A stretch of DNA of 64,000 bases from Sipunculus nudus (lineage: Eukaryota; Annelida; Sipuncula; Golfingiida; Sipunculidae): assembly GCA_026874595.1 (NCBI GenBank), contig CM049310.1, positions 2,542,001 through 2,606,000 of the forward strand, given 5' to 3'. A program made the translations under genes and the position numbers. Below are positions 25,211-38,230 of the stretch, piece by piece. Numbering within the stretch: position 1 is the stretch's first letter; the number at the start of each line of letters is the position of its first letter. Under the pieces are notes generated by a model that made no database searches, was not told where the DNA came from, and saw only the letters and a program-made list of their open reading frames with translations.

Positions 25211-26528
25211 TGTACCCGCCAAAACGAAGTTTTTGACCGGGTTCCTCCGCCGTTGCTGCGTTCTTTTCCAGAGAGCTCCTCTGGGACTTGATTTTATCAG
25301 CTTTCCAAGCTCATATCTCGGGAACCGTTTGACTGATCAGGAAATAAAATTTATACTAATGTAGCCCTTGGATAGCTCTATAACATACACAAAAAATGGT
25401 GGCTCCACCTGTAACCATGTTTGCACAGTGTCCATCTGTTCATCTGCCTTTGGTTAAAATCACTCATATCTCTGCAGTGAATTGACTAATTCACCTGAAA
25501 TTCGGCATGCGTATACATCCTGGATAGCTTTCTTGATTTTATGACAGGTGGCGCCACCTACATTCTCATTCACGCTGATGACATCCAAGCTCATATTTCG
25601 GGAACCGTTTGACCGATCGGGCCAAAATTTTGCATGTATATAGATCTAACATAGCTCTTTATCATACGCTAAACTGGTGGCGCCACCTGCAACCATTTTT
25701 GCACAGCATCTGTCTGTTTGTCTGCCGTGCAATAATGTCACTCATATCTCGGCAGTGGTTTGACATATCTGCCTAAAATTTTGCAGTTTTATACATCCTG
25801 GATAGCTTTCTTGATTTTATGACAGGTGGTGCCACCTTTATTCTAGTTTATGCTGCAGACATCCAAGCTCACATCTCGGGAACCGTTTAAACGAATGGGC
25901 CAAAACTTTGCATGTGTATAGATCTTACATAGGTCTTTATCATACACAAAACTGGAGGGGCCACCTGCAACCATTTTTGCACATTTTGCACAGCGTCTGT
26001 CTGTTGGTCTGCCGTGGCCTAAAATCACTCATTTCTCTGTAGTGGTTTGACATAACTGCCTAAAATTTTGCAGGTTTATACATCCTGGATAGCTTTCTTG
26101 ATTTTATGACAGGTGGCGCCACCTACATTCTAGTTTACGCTGCAGACATCAAAGCTCATATCTCAGGAACCATTTGACCGATTGGGCCAAAATTGTGCTT
26201 GTGTTTAGATCTCACATAGGTCTTTATCATACACAAAACAGCAACCATTTTTGCACAGCGTCTGTCTGTTTGTCTGCCGTGGGCTAAAATCACTCATATC
26301 CATGTAGTGGTTTGACTTTTCTGCCTAAAATTTTGCATATGTATACAACTTGGACAGCTTTCTGGATTTGTGGTAGGTTGCACAACCTACATACACATTT
26401 AGGCTGCAGACATCCATGCTAATATGCAACATACCTCACTATGTTTCCCCTTGCCACTCAATCCATGCCTCACTTCACTCTGATTTTGGCAGATACACGT
26501 AGTCACTTGTCGGCTATCCGTATTATAG
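25211..26528 (+). mobile_element. Family B element, copy B2, nested in A1
   Basis: The 5' TGTACCCGCCAAAACGAAG and 3' ATACACGTAGTCACTTGTCG...TATTATAG correspond to the ends of B1 (CTAG changed to ATAG, hairpin eroded). The A1 text CTGTATTTT breaks before it and TTTACACATTTTTTCTC follows, so it landed in a T-tract. Internal units carry the exact 12-bp palindrome at 25547, 25676 and 26112. Confidence 0.62.
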
Positions 26529-26710
26529 TTTTTAAAGTTTACACATTTTTTCTCTATTTTTCAGATATATAAATACAGACTAAATCTTGGCCTGTTGGTT
26601 AATCTGTTTGATGCTTCAGTTGAATGGGTATCTACCATTCTGATGATAAAATTTCCTTTTGTGAATCTCTTCCCAGTCAGCTGAGCGTCATGACCCATGG
26701 GTCACTTGTT

Positions 26711-29266
26711 ATAGTTCTGCTTAATTTTCAGTGTCAATGAACAGATAAAGTTAGTAAAGTCTCTGGTTGTACGACCCAAGCTTAACGTACTTGTCCATTC
26801 AGATATGTTCCTCATAATGATAATTGTCAGAGTCCCCACTTCAGTTGGTTTCTGGTGATCAAACATTCAGATTTTCATAGCCTGCATGTACATATTGTTA
26901 AAGTTAAAAATATTCTAAAGCTACACTGGGCTATGTGAAAACTGGTTGATCTGTTTCTTGATATTAAAAAGAAATATTCATGAATCTTTTAATTTTTAAT
27001 TTTACATGTCTCGTTTGCTTTATTTCAAATGCTTGACATCCTTGGTAAACAAACTTTTTGTTTCTCAGCATCTTCCAGATATGTTGTTGAAGGTAAATAT
27101 TTTGTATAACTGCTTATTTTTTATTTTTGTTTCTTCTCCATCTTTTAATATATATTTATCTCATTTTAATTTTCTTTTTGACAGACCCCCTGTATAGGGG
27201 TACCTGTGTTATGCTGGCCCCCTCCTGTCAGGTGTGGGAATTCTATATGAATCTTGAATCCATTGATGCCCTACTACCCAAATGTTCCCTAGGTCAACAA
27301 ATGAAACTTGATTAGCCATGTTTCATCATTGAATAATATATATTACAAAAAATCTCCTCCACCCTTCACAGGCATTAACACTTGTTATAATTTGGCCTGA
27401 TGAGTAGGTAACTCCACAGAAATTCAGCTTTGTCCAATATGGCCTACTTTAAGAAATGACACTAGTCATTCCAATAACTGCACTGCAACTGTCATCAGCA
27501 CTGTCTGAATGATATCACTGCATGCAGTGGTAATCTGAGCATTATGCTCTGAGTGAAATATTAACACAAAAGTGATGGTGCATGGACAACCAACATGTAT
27601 TTAATTTACTTATTAGGTGGCAAATATGTTTTCAAGCTGTTATGCAGTAATAAAGCAATGGGAGTATTTTCTCTCTGTGGGTGAAAAGATTCACCAAGTT
27701 GAAATTTAAATCTTTATCACAGATGGTTGGTCTCATTAGATTGTAAGCAAACAAATTTACTTGTTGGATTTATGTATTTGAAGTAACACTATTGTAGTGG
27801 TCAGGCATTGTCAAAAATTTTTTTCAATAAGATTTTCACTAGCATCTTTTTACATGAACATACAGCAATTCAAATATCCCATGCAGACTGGCTTATTTAA
27901 GAGGGGCAAAAATGTGACTAGTTGCCATGAGACCTGAGCCCTTCCTGGTTAAGAAGTTCTCTTTTCATCTGATGAGTTGTTTTGAGGAATCAGTTGTTGT
28001 CCCATTGCAGAATTACAGAGTGATATATCAACCTAAAATTATCTCTGAAAATTGAAACCTTTCCTTGCCAACTTTAAGCAAGATCTAGAGCAGGTTTGGT
28101 AAAACCAAAACACAAATCAAACTATCTCTGGCCCTCACCATTTTGTTATCTTTGACTCACTTACTCACTGGGATCACCAGTACATGCTCCCTGTTGCTGG
28201 ATTTCTGTTCATCTCACCCCACCCCCTCCCAACCTTCCAGAGCACATAACACTACCCACCTGTGCACCTTCTGTCACTGAGTGCTAACATTTTATACCAA
28301 TCCCAGAAATTAGTGAATGCAAAAGCTCTCGTCCATTCAGTTGCCCCTGTCCACCTATTGCTATAGTCCTCCACCACAGGGGGGAGTACTACTCTTTTTC
28401 ACTTCACAAATTTTACAGGCAGTTCATCTCAAACTGTTTATTAAAAATAAAATAGATATATAAAATGCATAATCAAATTTAATGAAAAAAATACCTTGCC
28501 TTACTTAGAAAAACTGATCCATAAAATAATATTCCCAGAGAATTAATGACATTATAATGCATCTGTTGTATTGAGGAAAAATCACTCCACAATATGGACT
28601 GGATCAGTAACCATTTTGTCAAGAGATGCCATGAACAGGAGTACAATAAAAAAGGCAGCTGGTTCAGTAATTATCTATAGCATATCAATTCATTATTGCA
28701 CCAAAAATTACACTTTAACCCCTTTCATATTTGCTGCTTTGGATTTTCTGAATTGTTAGTTTGAATGATAAACTGCATAAAAACAGGTGGACAGGGGTGT
28801 TGGAACAGACTTTAAACCCTTACCTTTTTAAGACATCTCACTGCAACTGCAGTTGGTCTTTTTATGTTTTCAGATATCATGTAAACATTATCTCATTTTA
28901 TAATAACTCTATTACTCTATCCATTTTTTTTTAAATTTTAAAATACAAGTCATTTTAAAGAGCATAAATTCATATATGTCTTGATGTTAGTGGATAAAAG
29001 ACATACTGTGCATTTTTTTCCCAGTATTTGACACTTAATAATATAAATGACCACAGATGACTCTTAAAGATTACATGAAAGGGCATGTTGTTTTTATATT
29101 TCTCAGCATAATGAAATTGTAAACACTCTTTTACCAAACTACTTTCATTAATATTGTAGGCCACTAGCCTTGCAAGTTTTTGAAAGATCAGTTGTTGAAG
29201 AATAACATAATTTTCTTGTCTGTTTAATTTAGTGTCTGATTTCACAGAGATTTTTTCTCCATTTTT
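26711..29266 (+). other. Intron 17, unique segment
   Basis: About 2.5 kb with no EGF-like exon, no repeat ends and no coding ORF that I can recognise. It separates the two family A clusters of intron 17. Confidence 0.4.
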
Positions 29267-29325
29267 AGCTCAGCTGACTATAAGTCATCTGAGCTATAGT
29301 CATGGTCCATTGTCCGTCGTCCGTC

Positions 29326-29360
<35 letters not shown>

Positions 29361-32300
29361 CCGTCTGGATGTCCGTCCGTAAGACTGGCACGTTTCGACA
29401 CTGTTGGACCTACGAATCTGAATTTCGGCATACAGTTAGATGTCCCCATAATCTCCTACCATGCCAAAAATTGGGTCAATAGGACTTTGTCCTTTGAGAT
29501 ATTAAGGAAAAACCTCAATTTTTTATTAGAAATCTATTTTCACACTTCAGGACTGCCTAATATCAAACCACTCATCTGGTTTTCTTCATATTTACCATAA
29601 ATATTCCTCTATATAGTTCCTATGTACATGCCAGATATTAAGTCAGTATTATATAATTTAAAAAAGTTATTGGCCCAAACATAATGCACTTTGTAAAAAA
29701 ATCAGGAAGATATTTTGTCACTTAAGACCCAAAGTGTTAAAGGTAGGGACTTTTTTCCAGTAATACAACTTTAATTAATCAAAATTTAATTGTATACCAA
29801 AAAATTTGGTAAATTTTTTTAAATATTGGCAAAAATATAAAATTGGTACCTTAAATTTTGCCCAACTTTGGCCATGGCACGTTTTTTTCCTGTTAGTACT
29901 GTGGATTTAATTTTCACACCATGTATACATAAGGATTTAATCTGTTAAAATCTGAAATTTGAAAATAAAAGCTGCAAAATTAGGCTAGTTATTGAATGTT
30001 TTTGGAGGCTCTTGTTGTATTCCCTTACATTGTCAAGCAGTCCACTTTGATGACTGTAGGTCATTCAGTGCACATCTCTATGCTCCCCAGGCTGTTGACA
30101 TAATTTTAGATGTCCCCAAAATCTCCTACCATACCGAAAATTGGGTCATTAGGACTTTGTTCCTTCTAGATATTAAGGAAAAAAACTCCGTTTTCCATAA
30201 AAAAAGCCATTGTTACACTTCAAGGCTGACTAATATCAAAACCACTGATCTGTTTTTGATCGTATTTAGTATTCACATTCTTTTATACATTTTCTATGAA
30301 CATACCAAAAATTAGGTCAGTATTGAGTATTATTTTGAAGTTATGGGCCAAAACATAATGCAATTTTTTTAAAAATCAGGAAATATATTTACTCACATGA
30401 GAATTGCTGAACCTAGAGACCTTTTTTCAGGAATATAACTTTATTTAATCAAAATTCAATTGTTTACCCAAAATTAGATCTGAATTTTGCAATTTTTTTA
30501 AGTTATTAGCATAAATAAAAAACAATACCTTAAATTTTGTCCAACTTTGGCACTGTTGATTTAATTTTCCCAGCATATATGCATAAGGATTTAATCTTTT
30601 AAAATCTGAACTTTCAAAAGAAATTGATTGGAATGAATAGCTTTTATTCATGTTTTCACACACCATGTCAAGTGTTGTTTACATCTAGCCCACCTAGTAG
30701 TACAGCCTTCACTTGCATTATGTAACCCACCCCAGGTAGCTTACCTTGGCCCAGCTTGGCCACTACTAGCAGGCTTCCCCTCGCCCTGCACTCATCCCCC
30801 CCCCCCCCCCCGGCTGGTGCATAAACTAGATGAATGTTATAATTTTTCTGTATTTTATTTTATTCTTGGACATGCTACATTTTAGATTTTGTATTGAACC
30901 ACCAGGGTTACAATGATTAAAGTGTACATTTAACTGTGTCCACAAAGTGGTGTATTGCTGTGAAAGTCTGGATGTTCATGAGATAAGTAATTCCTTACTT
31001 CAGAAGAGTAAAAACTTCACCAGGTGTGAAATTGACTATTAATTCCAGTAATTAAAACTGAGATAGTAATTAGCACAATGATATTGTTTGTCCATCATTC
31101 AACCAACAGTGTGTATATTTTATTTGAAAAGATGTTTTATTTTGTCAAATTTACTTTTATTTTATTTTGGTGAATAAAATTAAGCATGTCCTGAAAACTC
31201 CAATATGCAAAACTTTTTAATAGTGATTCAAGGAATATTCTTGTAGATGCCATGTTGTGGCATTATTTTCTTTTAAAATCAGTTAAAACATTTATGATTT
31301 AAAAATAATGAAATATATGTGTATGCATAATATGACCCAATGTTTTTTACTCTGTATATATAATGATTGCAACTTTTGCAACAATTCTAATATTTTAACT
31401 TATATTTTCAGGTTTTTAGCTCAGCTGACTATAAGTCATCTGAGCTATAGTCGTGGTCCATTGTCCGTCGTCCGTCCGTCTGTCCGTCCGTCCGTCCGTC
31501 CGTCCGTCCGTCCGTCCGTCCGTAGATGTGGCACGTTTTGAAACGGTAAGACCTAGGAATCCAAAATTCAGCATAATGTTAGATGTCCCCAAGATCTCCT
31601 ACCAAGCCGAAAACTGGGTCTTTGCGACTTCGTTCCTTTGAGAAATTAAGGAAAAACCTCAATTTTTTATTTAAATCCTATTTTCACACTTCAGGACTGC
31701 CTAATTTCAAAACCACTCATCTGTTTTTCCTCATATTAACCATAAATATTCTTCTATATAGTTCCTATGTACATGCCAGAAATTAAGTCTGTTAAGTATA
31801 AATTCTTTAAGTTATGGGCCCAAACATAATGGACTTTGTAAAAAATCAGGAAAAATATTTACTCACTTAACATGAAAAATATTGAAACTAGAGTCTATTT
31901 TCCCAAGTATATAACTATGTTTAATTAAGATTCAATTTTTTACCCAAAATTAGATCTGAATTTTGTAAATTTTTTAAGTAATTAGCATAAAAATAAAATC
32001 AGTACCTTAAATTTTGCCCAACTTTGACCATGGCACGTTTTTTTCCTGTAAGTACCATTGATTTAATTTTCACAGCATGTAAACATAAATATTTAATTTG
32101 TTTAAATCTGAAATTTGGAAGTAAAAGCTTGAAAATTAAGCTAGTTATTGATTTTTTTCTTGAGGCTCTATTGTAGTCATTTGCTTTGATTACAGATTAC
32201 AGATGCAGGGTCCCACTCCAGGTCACTGGAAGTCAGCTATGCCAGGGTTTCTGATTTGTTACAGTCACTGGGGGAGATCCCCTGCTGTGACAGGTGTACA

Positions 32301-34338
32301 GTTATTCTGATATCACCACCCCATTCCCCCCCCCCCCCCCCCCCCGCAAACCCAACCCACCAAATGTTATGCAGTATTGTTATTGTTTTCACTGTATCTC
32401 CTTAATTGTAATGCTGTTTCCACTCTGATATGCAAAAACTTTCCTTAAAAAAGTAATTCAAGGTATAATCCAGAAGATGCAATGTTGTGTAATGTAACAT
32501 TTTTAAAGAAATCATTTTTCTTTTAAATGATTTTACCAATCATAATAGAACCCATCAGTATGCTTAAATTATGATAAAATATGAAGCACATTATGGATAA
32601 ATAAAGACACAATTCAAAATTGTGAAATCTAAATCAAGTATTTTTTTTAGACATTTATTGTTTTGCAGATTTAAAAGATATATTTTTGTGGTAAAAAATA
32701 AATAAACATTTGTATGCATGATGTGGTGTTATCTGACAAGATTGAGATTTATGATGATGCAATTGAGAATTATGAATCAACTTTTATATTCAGATATATA
32801 TGTTATATTGAAAATGTATAGAAATATAAACTTAAATTTAAAAAAAAAATGATGTGATAAAAAAATGAGGATTTGTTACAAACATTTGTTCATTATTTTC
32901 CTGCATCAGCAGAATTTGAGATCAGGCTTTGTTTGCCATGTTTTATGTTGTTAATTAGTTATATTTCAACTGTATACATTTCATAAAAAAAAAACATATT
33001 TAATAATTTATATTATACAAAAAAAAGATTTGATTGAACAAATGTGTAAACTACTGAAATGTCAACAGTTAATCGAAAAGCCAACTAATGATCATGGTAA
33101 TTGTACAGATCATTTGTTCACAAACTGCTCACATGCTTCAGTTTCAACATTAGGGAACACATGGTCAGGTCACAAAATATTATTTGCAACAATTTCTTGC
33201 TCATCAATACAAACCAATCATATAAACCAACCATGGCCTTTATTACCTCTTCCTCTTACACTTTATCTCCATTTGATATTATTTTAGATTTTTACCTTCA
33301 AGGTTAACGTCAGCTGAGCATAGTGACCCATAGGTCCCTTGTTTAATTAAAAATTTATAAACCTGTAAATAAAAAAATGATACAGATAAAAACTTCTTAA
33401 TGGAAAAAGTGGGTCTGCTTAAAAAAATAGGATTATATATAAACTTAAATGCATTATTCTCTTGAAAGTGAAATAAAGGTATTAGTCCATTCTGTCCACT
33501 TGCCTGTCCATCTGTAAATTTTCGTATGCAACACAGTATCTCAAAACTTTTACTGTTTTTCTTCATGACAGTCTTGTCAGAGTATTAGTTTGCAATCATA
33601 TATTTAGAACTTTACTATAACCAAGTAGGAGGGCCCCTTTCCTCTTAGCTTTTCATATTCTTATATAAATGAAAAACATTACAATAGAATATTTCTACAT
33701 CCACCTTCGTGCTGCCCTCACTTTTCCCTTCTCCGAACCCCATCCCAAAGTCAGCCTCAGTAAGCAAGAACAAGATGAATCAGATATATTCATACTTTAA
33801 TATTTTGTATAACTATTCGTCCATAGGTACCTATGTACATGCCAGAAATTATGTCAATATTGTGTAATATGTAGACATAGTGGGCATCACAATAATGTAC
33901 CTTGTCAAGACTAAAGAGATATTGTGTCATACAGTCACATATTCATAAATCACTTCATCAGCATAGTTAATCATAACATCATATCTGTCAAATTGAACAC
34001 TTGCAGACTACCATACACTTTAGATCCTTCAACAAATAGCCTTATCATCTACTACTGCTTATTACTGCTGTCATTGCATTCATATTTGCTCAAATATATC
34101 ACAATTTTCAACCCCTTCTAAATAAATAAAAAATAAACCACTTTATTTGACTCTATTAATCCATCAGTCAGGTAATTTCATTTATCATTTACTCACATAT
34201 TACATTACATTCCTTTATAATAGCCCAACATGTACATGATATTCATAAGCTTTATCGACTCGATATAGTATCACAGTGGAGAAACATTTATAGTCCAATC
34301 ACGATCAGCTGAGCGCCGTGACCCATGGGTCCCTTGTT
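29267..34338 (+). mobile_element. Family A element, copy A3 (outer, carries nested A4)
   Basis: It starts AGCTCAGCTGACTATAAG, with the (TCCG)n/TCTG tract and the GTAAGACTGGCACGTTTC subtype, and ends CAGCTGAGCGCCGTGACCCATGGGTCCCTTGTT at about 34338. Its right part (33835-34338) matches the right part of the complete copy A8. The middle is interrupted by A4. Confidence 0.6.
31418..33342 (+). mobile_element. Family A element, copy A4, nested in A3
   Basis: It starts AGCTCAGCTGACTATAAG with a long pure (TCCG)n run and the TAGATGTGGCACGTTTTG subtype. It ends CAGCTGAGCATAGTGACCCATAGGTCCCTTGTT. Its first 1.4 kb is nearly identical to A5 (41223 onwards), including a poly-C run in the same place, which suggests recent relatedness. 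Confidence 0.6.
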
Positions 34339-34447
34339 TGTTTTGGGTACATATATGGCTTATTCTATACAGGACTTTATTTCATTCATCTATGCCAAAT
34401 TCTGTACTTGCTGTGCAATATGGAAATCATTTTTTATGCAAAGGTAA

Positions 34448-36225
34448 GGCCAGACTTTTTTAATTTTTCGGTTTACAAACCAGCCGACCTCCGATTTCCT
34501 CATTTCAGAAAAAAAATAAAATTGGCATTTTGACTTTTTTTCCTTTTATATTGCGTCGCCGAATCCAGAACGGTTGTTGACAAATGAATTGTTTAGTGAC
34601 CAAGTGTATTAGATCACCTCAAACGTTAGAACTCTTATGATTGGCTAATAAGGTCACTTTCTTAATGACAGATGGAGGGTTTAAGCCAATCACAATAGGG
34701 TATCCTTGGGCCATAAATGCAATTGATTGGCCATCAAGTAGTCAAAAGATTCAGCAGGGAAATTGAGAATTCTTGGAGAGTTTTCAAAGTTCGTTTTCTG
34801 CACTACAGTACATTTTCAAACCAGCGTTTAGGTCATATTTGTTAAACATATTTGTTATAGATAGATGTGAATTAGAAAAGAAAATTAGCTTGGTTGCATA
34901 GCGGCTTTACCAGCTTGCCACTGTTAATAACTTGCTGGATATACAAACAAATTTACTTCTTAAGACTAATTATTGCACTCAAAGTAAGACGCTATTTATT
35001 ACTGCAAATTGGCTAAGTTTCACAAGTTTACTCTTTACAAAAATATTATAACTTGTCAAATCTTAAAACATAGTCTTGTAACGCTTAAAAGAAAATTACT
35101 GAACAGATGAAATAATATACTGCATGAGGACGTCATGTACTCTTTGAAAACTCCAGGAATTCCCAGGGTTTCTGCAGTATTTTCGACTATCTGTAGTCTT
35201 AGTGGCGCGGTTTTATGTGAAGCGTTGGCTTTGCCGGTATTTTTATAGTCAAAACAAAAGCAAGCTAAAATGAAAGCCATTTAAAATGCAGAAACTTTGA
35301 AAGGATTCATTTAATTGTTCAAAACGGATGTGATGGAAGCTTTGATGTGTATGGATGCCGAAAGGCAATTACAGACTGACAGTGGCCAAGTGAAGGCATA
35401 TTAAACCGAGTACAGTACGTACTGTCACGGCCATGGTAAGAAATGCAGATGAATAAATAAAGATTATTAATACTTTTAAAAATTTTAAAACAGTTGAATA
35501 ATTCAATGTGATCTCCAATGGGAACCTCACTTTATTAGCAGTTGTTGTAAATTCAAAGGACTGTCAAACATGAGCAACACCAAAAAGGAAAGGTCATGCC
35601 ATGGTCATGAATCAAACAACTAGAGTTCCATGTTGTTGACATTTGATAAACAATAGACGAAAAGCTGCAAGTCGCATATTGTCATTGTTATTGTCATTCA
35701 CGACTGAAAAATAAAAACTGCAGTCTATCATGCTAGCAATGAATATTTAGTTTTCTCCTTGCATATCTGACAAAAAATATATTATTTTGTATTTGTATAA
35801 GTGTTTGACTGGTCTTTAATTTGTAAAACTTTATAAAATAGGCAGTTTACTTGGCAGGGACAGTGACTGAATTTTTATTTCAGGTGTGTATGAAATCATA
35901 TATAAGTTTTACTGTTTAAACTTTTTTTTGTCATTAATTTACCTTCAATGACATTTGAATGACTTGAAATAACATGGCACACGCAAGATTCATGTGGAAA
36001 ACTCAAGAGGATGATGATAATATTTTATTTTTTATATATTATTTTATATATTTTATACAGGTTTATATAGAGCCATTTAAATATGAATTTTTATAACCCA
36101 ACTGTACAATACAGGATTCACCAACACCAGTATCCAGGTTTGTTTCAATTTTTTTTTTTTCCTACCTCCTACCTATCACTTTTGTTAATCATGTTCGTAA
36201 ACCAAAGAATTAAAAAAGTCTGGCC
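34448..36225. mobile_element. PIF/Harbinger-like DNA transposon, probably non-autonomous
   Basis: Terminal inverted repeats of about 33 bp with three mismatches start GGCCAGACTTTTTTAATT on each side. The 3-bp sequence TAA flanks both ends (34445-34447 and 36226-36228), the TWA-type target duplication of PIF/Harbinger elements. At 1778 bp it could once have coded, but I recognise no transposase. A 74-residue minus-strand ORF at 35056-35280 has no known motif. It abuts the splice acceptor region of EGF exon 18. Confidence 0.75.
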
Positions 36226-36310
36226 TAAATGGAATTTAATATTACATATCCACATTTCCTCTTCCATGTATTGCCATGATGAATATGTAATAATGCTAAT
36301 TTCTTTTCAG

Positions 36311-36424
36311 TGGTCAACAACTGTGCCAGTGCCCCATGTCTTAATGGAGGAACCTGTGTCAATAGTGGCAGTGGATACAACTGTACTTGTGTGCTGGGCT
36401 TTACAGGCACCAACTGTCAAATCA
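36311..36424 (+). CDS. EGF-like exon 18 (last EGF repeat)
   Basis: The acceptor is TTCTTTTCAG and the donor GTAAGT. Six cysteines: [24 protein letters not shown]. All three Notch-type O-glycosylation consensus sites are present. It sits 85 bp downstream of a PIF/Harbinger-like element, which must therefore leave the branch point and acceptor intact. Confidence 0.92.
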
Positions 36425-36928
36425 GTAAGTCCATGCTGCTGGAGGATTATCATTTAAATGTATTTGGATAAGTGAGAATTATGTTAGTTCACCCAAATAT
36501 AGATTTATTTTTAAGCCTCTTCTGTTTGTTTTTCCTCCTGGCTATATTAATTATTATTTTGGTGGAAATACTAGTAAAACAATCATACATTGAATGATAA
36601 AATGGGACTCAGATTGGAGAGAGAGATCAGTGAGCACAATAGTATCCCCAGCATTACTAGACTGCTGACTTTTACTAACTAGACAGTGGGAACTTATTTC
36701 AGAGGAATGTGTGATTTTGATAATATGTTTTCCATCACAGATCTAATACATTTAAATGTGGCAAGAATAGAATAATTGTCCCTGTATAAATGTAACTAAA
36801 TATCACTACTATACTGGTGGTAGTGGGGCACTTAGTGGAATCAGGTAATACAAGACAAAAAGAAATCTTTCAGGAAATCTTTAAAAAAAATGGCCTCATG
36901 CAGTGCTCTTCCTTCACCAGGAATATAA

Positions 36929-37832
36929 CTAGAATACGGGTAGTCGACAAGCGACTACGTGTATCCGCCTAAATCAGAGTGGAACGGGTGAAGTAAGGCA
37001 TGGAGTGAGTGGCAAGGGGAAATAGAGTGAAGTGTTGCATATTAGCATGGATGTCTGCAGCCAAACGGTGTATGTATGTTGTGCCACCTACCACAAAATC
37101 CAGAAAGCATTCCAAGTTGTTTAAATATGCAAAATATGAGGCAGATAAGTCAAACCACTACATGTTTATGAGTGATTTTAGCCCATGGCAGACAAACAGA
37201 TGGACACTGTACAAAAATGGTTGAAGGTGGCGCCGCCAGTTTTGCGTATGATAAAGAGCTATGTGATAACTATACACATGCAAAACTTTGGGCTAATCGG
37301 TCAAACGGTTTCCAAGATATGAGCTTGGATGTCTGCTGCATAAACTAGAATGCAGGTGGCGCCACCTGTCATAAAATCAAGAGAGCTGTCGGGGATGTAT
37401 AAACCTGAAAAATTTTAGGCAGATATGTCAAACCACTGCCGAGATATGAGTGATTTTATCCCATGACAGACAAACAGACGGGAGCTGTGCAAATATGGCT
37501 GCAGGTGGTGCCACCATTTTTTGTGTATGTTATAAAGCTCTCCAAGGGCTACATTTGTGCAAAAAAATTTTCCTGATCCGTCAAATGGTTCCCGAGATAT
37601 GTGGGTTTATGTGTGGAAACAGACGCACAAACGGACACAGAGCGCAGAGGAAAGGTCAGAGGTCAAAACAAAATCGGGGCGCAGCAGTTCACATGTGACC
37701 CGAACATAATCCCGGGTTTTGTAAAATTCTGCCCAGTGGTTACGGAGGAGTTCTCCGGACACCTACGCGGCGGCCACGGCGGCGGTGGGCTGAAAACATG
37801 GTATCCGCAAAACTCTGTTTTGGCGGATACAA
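36929..37832 (-). mobile_element. Family B element, copy B3 (minus orientation)
   Basis: On the minus strand it begins TGTATCCGCCAAAACAGAG with a hairpin closing at GCGGATA. It carries GGCGGATACA just before the stem GTAGTCG-CTTGT-CGACTAC and ends CCGTATTCTAG/TT. This copy shows the 10-bp subterminal inverted repeat TGTATCCGCC/GGCGGATACA perfectly. The exact palindrome is at 37355. It lies in the intron between EGF exon 18 and the vWA domain. Confidence 0.68.
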
Positions 37833-38230
37833 TTACGTCAACAGTAAATCCTTTATTGTTATGAGATTTGCAACTTTGCACCAGCTTTTAGGTGTTATGA
37901 TGTAAAAATTATTCCACTGTCATGCACTGCTCTGGCTGGGTAGATGGCACAAAACAGAGATTTGGCAGTGTACTGCTAGATATCATGTGGAGTTGAACCC
38001 CAAATTACGACCACCGTGTGACCTTGGGGATTAAACAAAGTGGTCATAATTAGGGGGTGATCATATTTGTGAAATTCTAAGTTAGTGAGATAATATATTC
38101 GGGTCCATGAAGACTGGTTGTAATTGTGGGATGGTCGCATTTGTAGGTGGTCACAATTAAGACGGGTTTCCATTGTATTTGTTTCATGAGTAAAATCATG
38201 TTTTCATTATGATTATTATTACCTTTACAG
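37833..38230 (+). other. Intron remnant before the vWA exon
   Basis: About 400 bp of unique sequence with the acceptor CCTTTACAG at its end. Nothing else is recognisable. Confidence 0.4.

Larger units (their letters stand above)
20283..26710 (+). mobile_element. Family A Helentron-like element, copy A1 (outer, carries nested A2 and B2)
   Basis: It starts TTTTT/AGCTCAGCTGACTGAAAG with the hairpin-forming ATCTGAGCTATAG and a (TCCG)n tract. It ends CAGCTGAGCGTCATGACCCATGGGTCACTTGTT. The 5' GCTCAGCTG and 3' CAGCTGAGC are inverted, and GACCCATGGGTC is a terminal palindrome. The body is about seven tandem units of roughly 340 bp, each with an ACAGGGCACAAAT-like motif and CTGCAGACTGGTGG. Copy A2 and element B2 interrupt it, and its sequence resumes after each. 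Confidence 0.6.

Noticed and set aside
32326-32346. Poly-C runs (also near 30799, 42121 and 63011) as a structural or regulatory signal
   Set aside because: Those near 32330 and 42121 sit at equivalent positions in related family A copies, so shared descent explains them. Run lengths are also assembly-sensitive.
19059-36310. Additional EGF exons hidden in the 17-kb intron
   Set aside because: I looked for the N-P-C...N-G-G-T-C...C-x2-G-F-x-G pattern on both strands by eye and found none. Exons 17 and 18 also join in phase without one.
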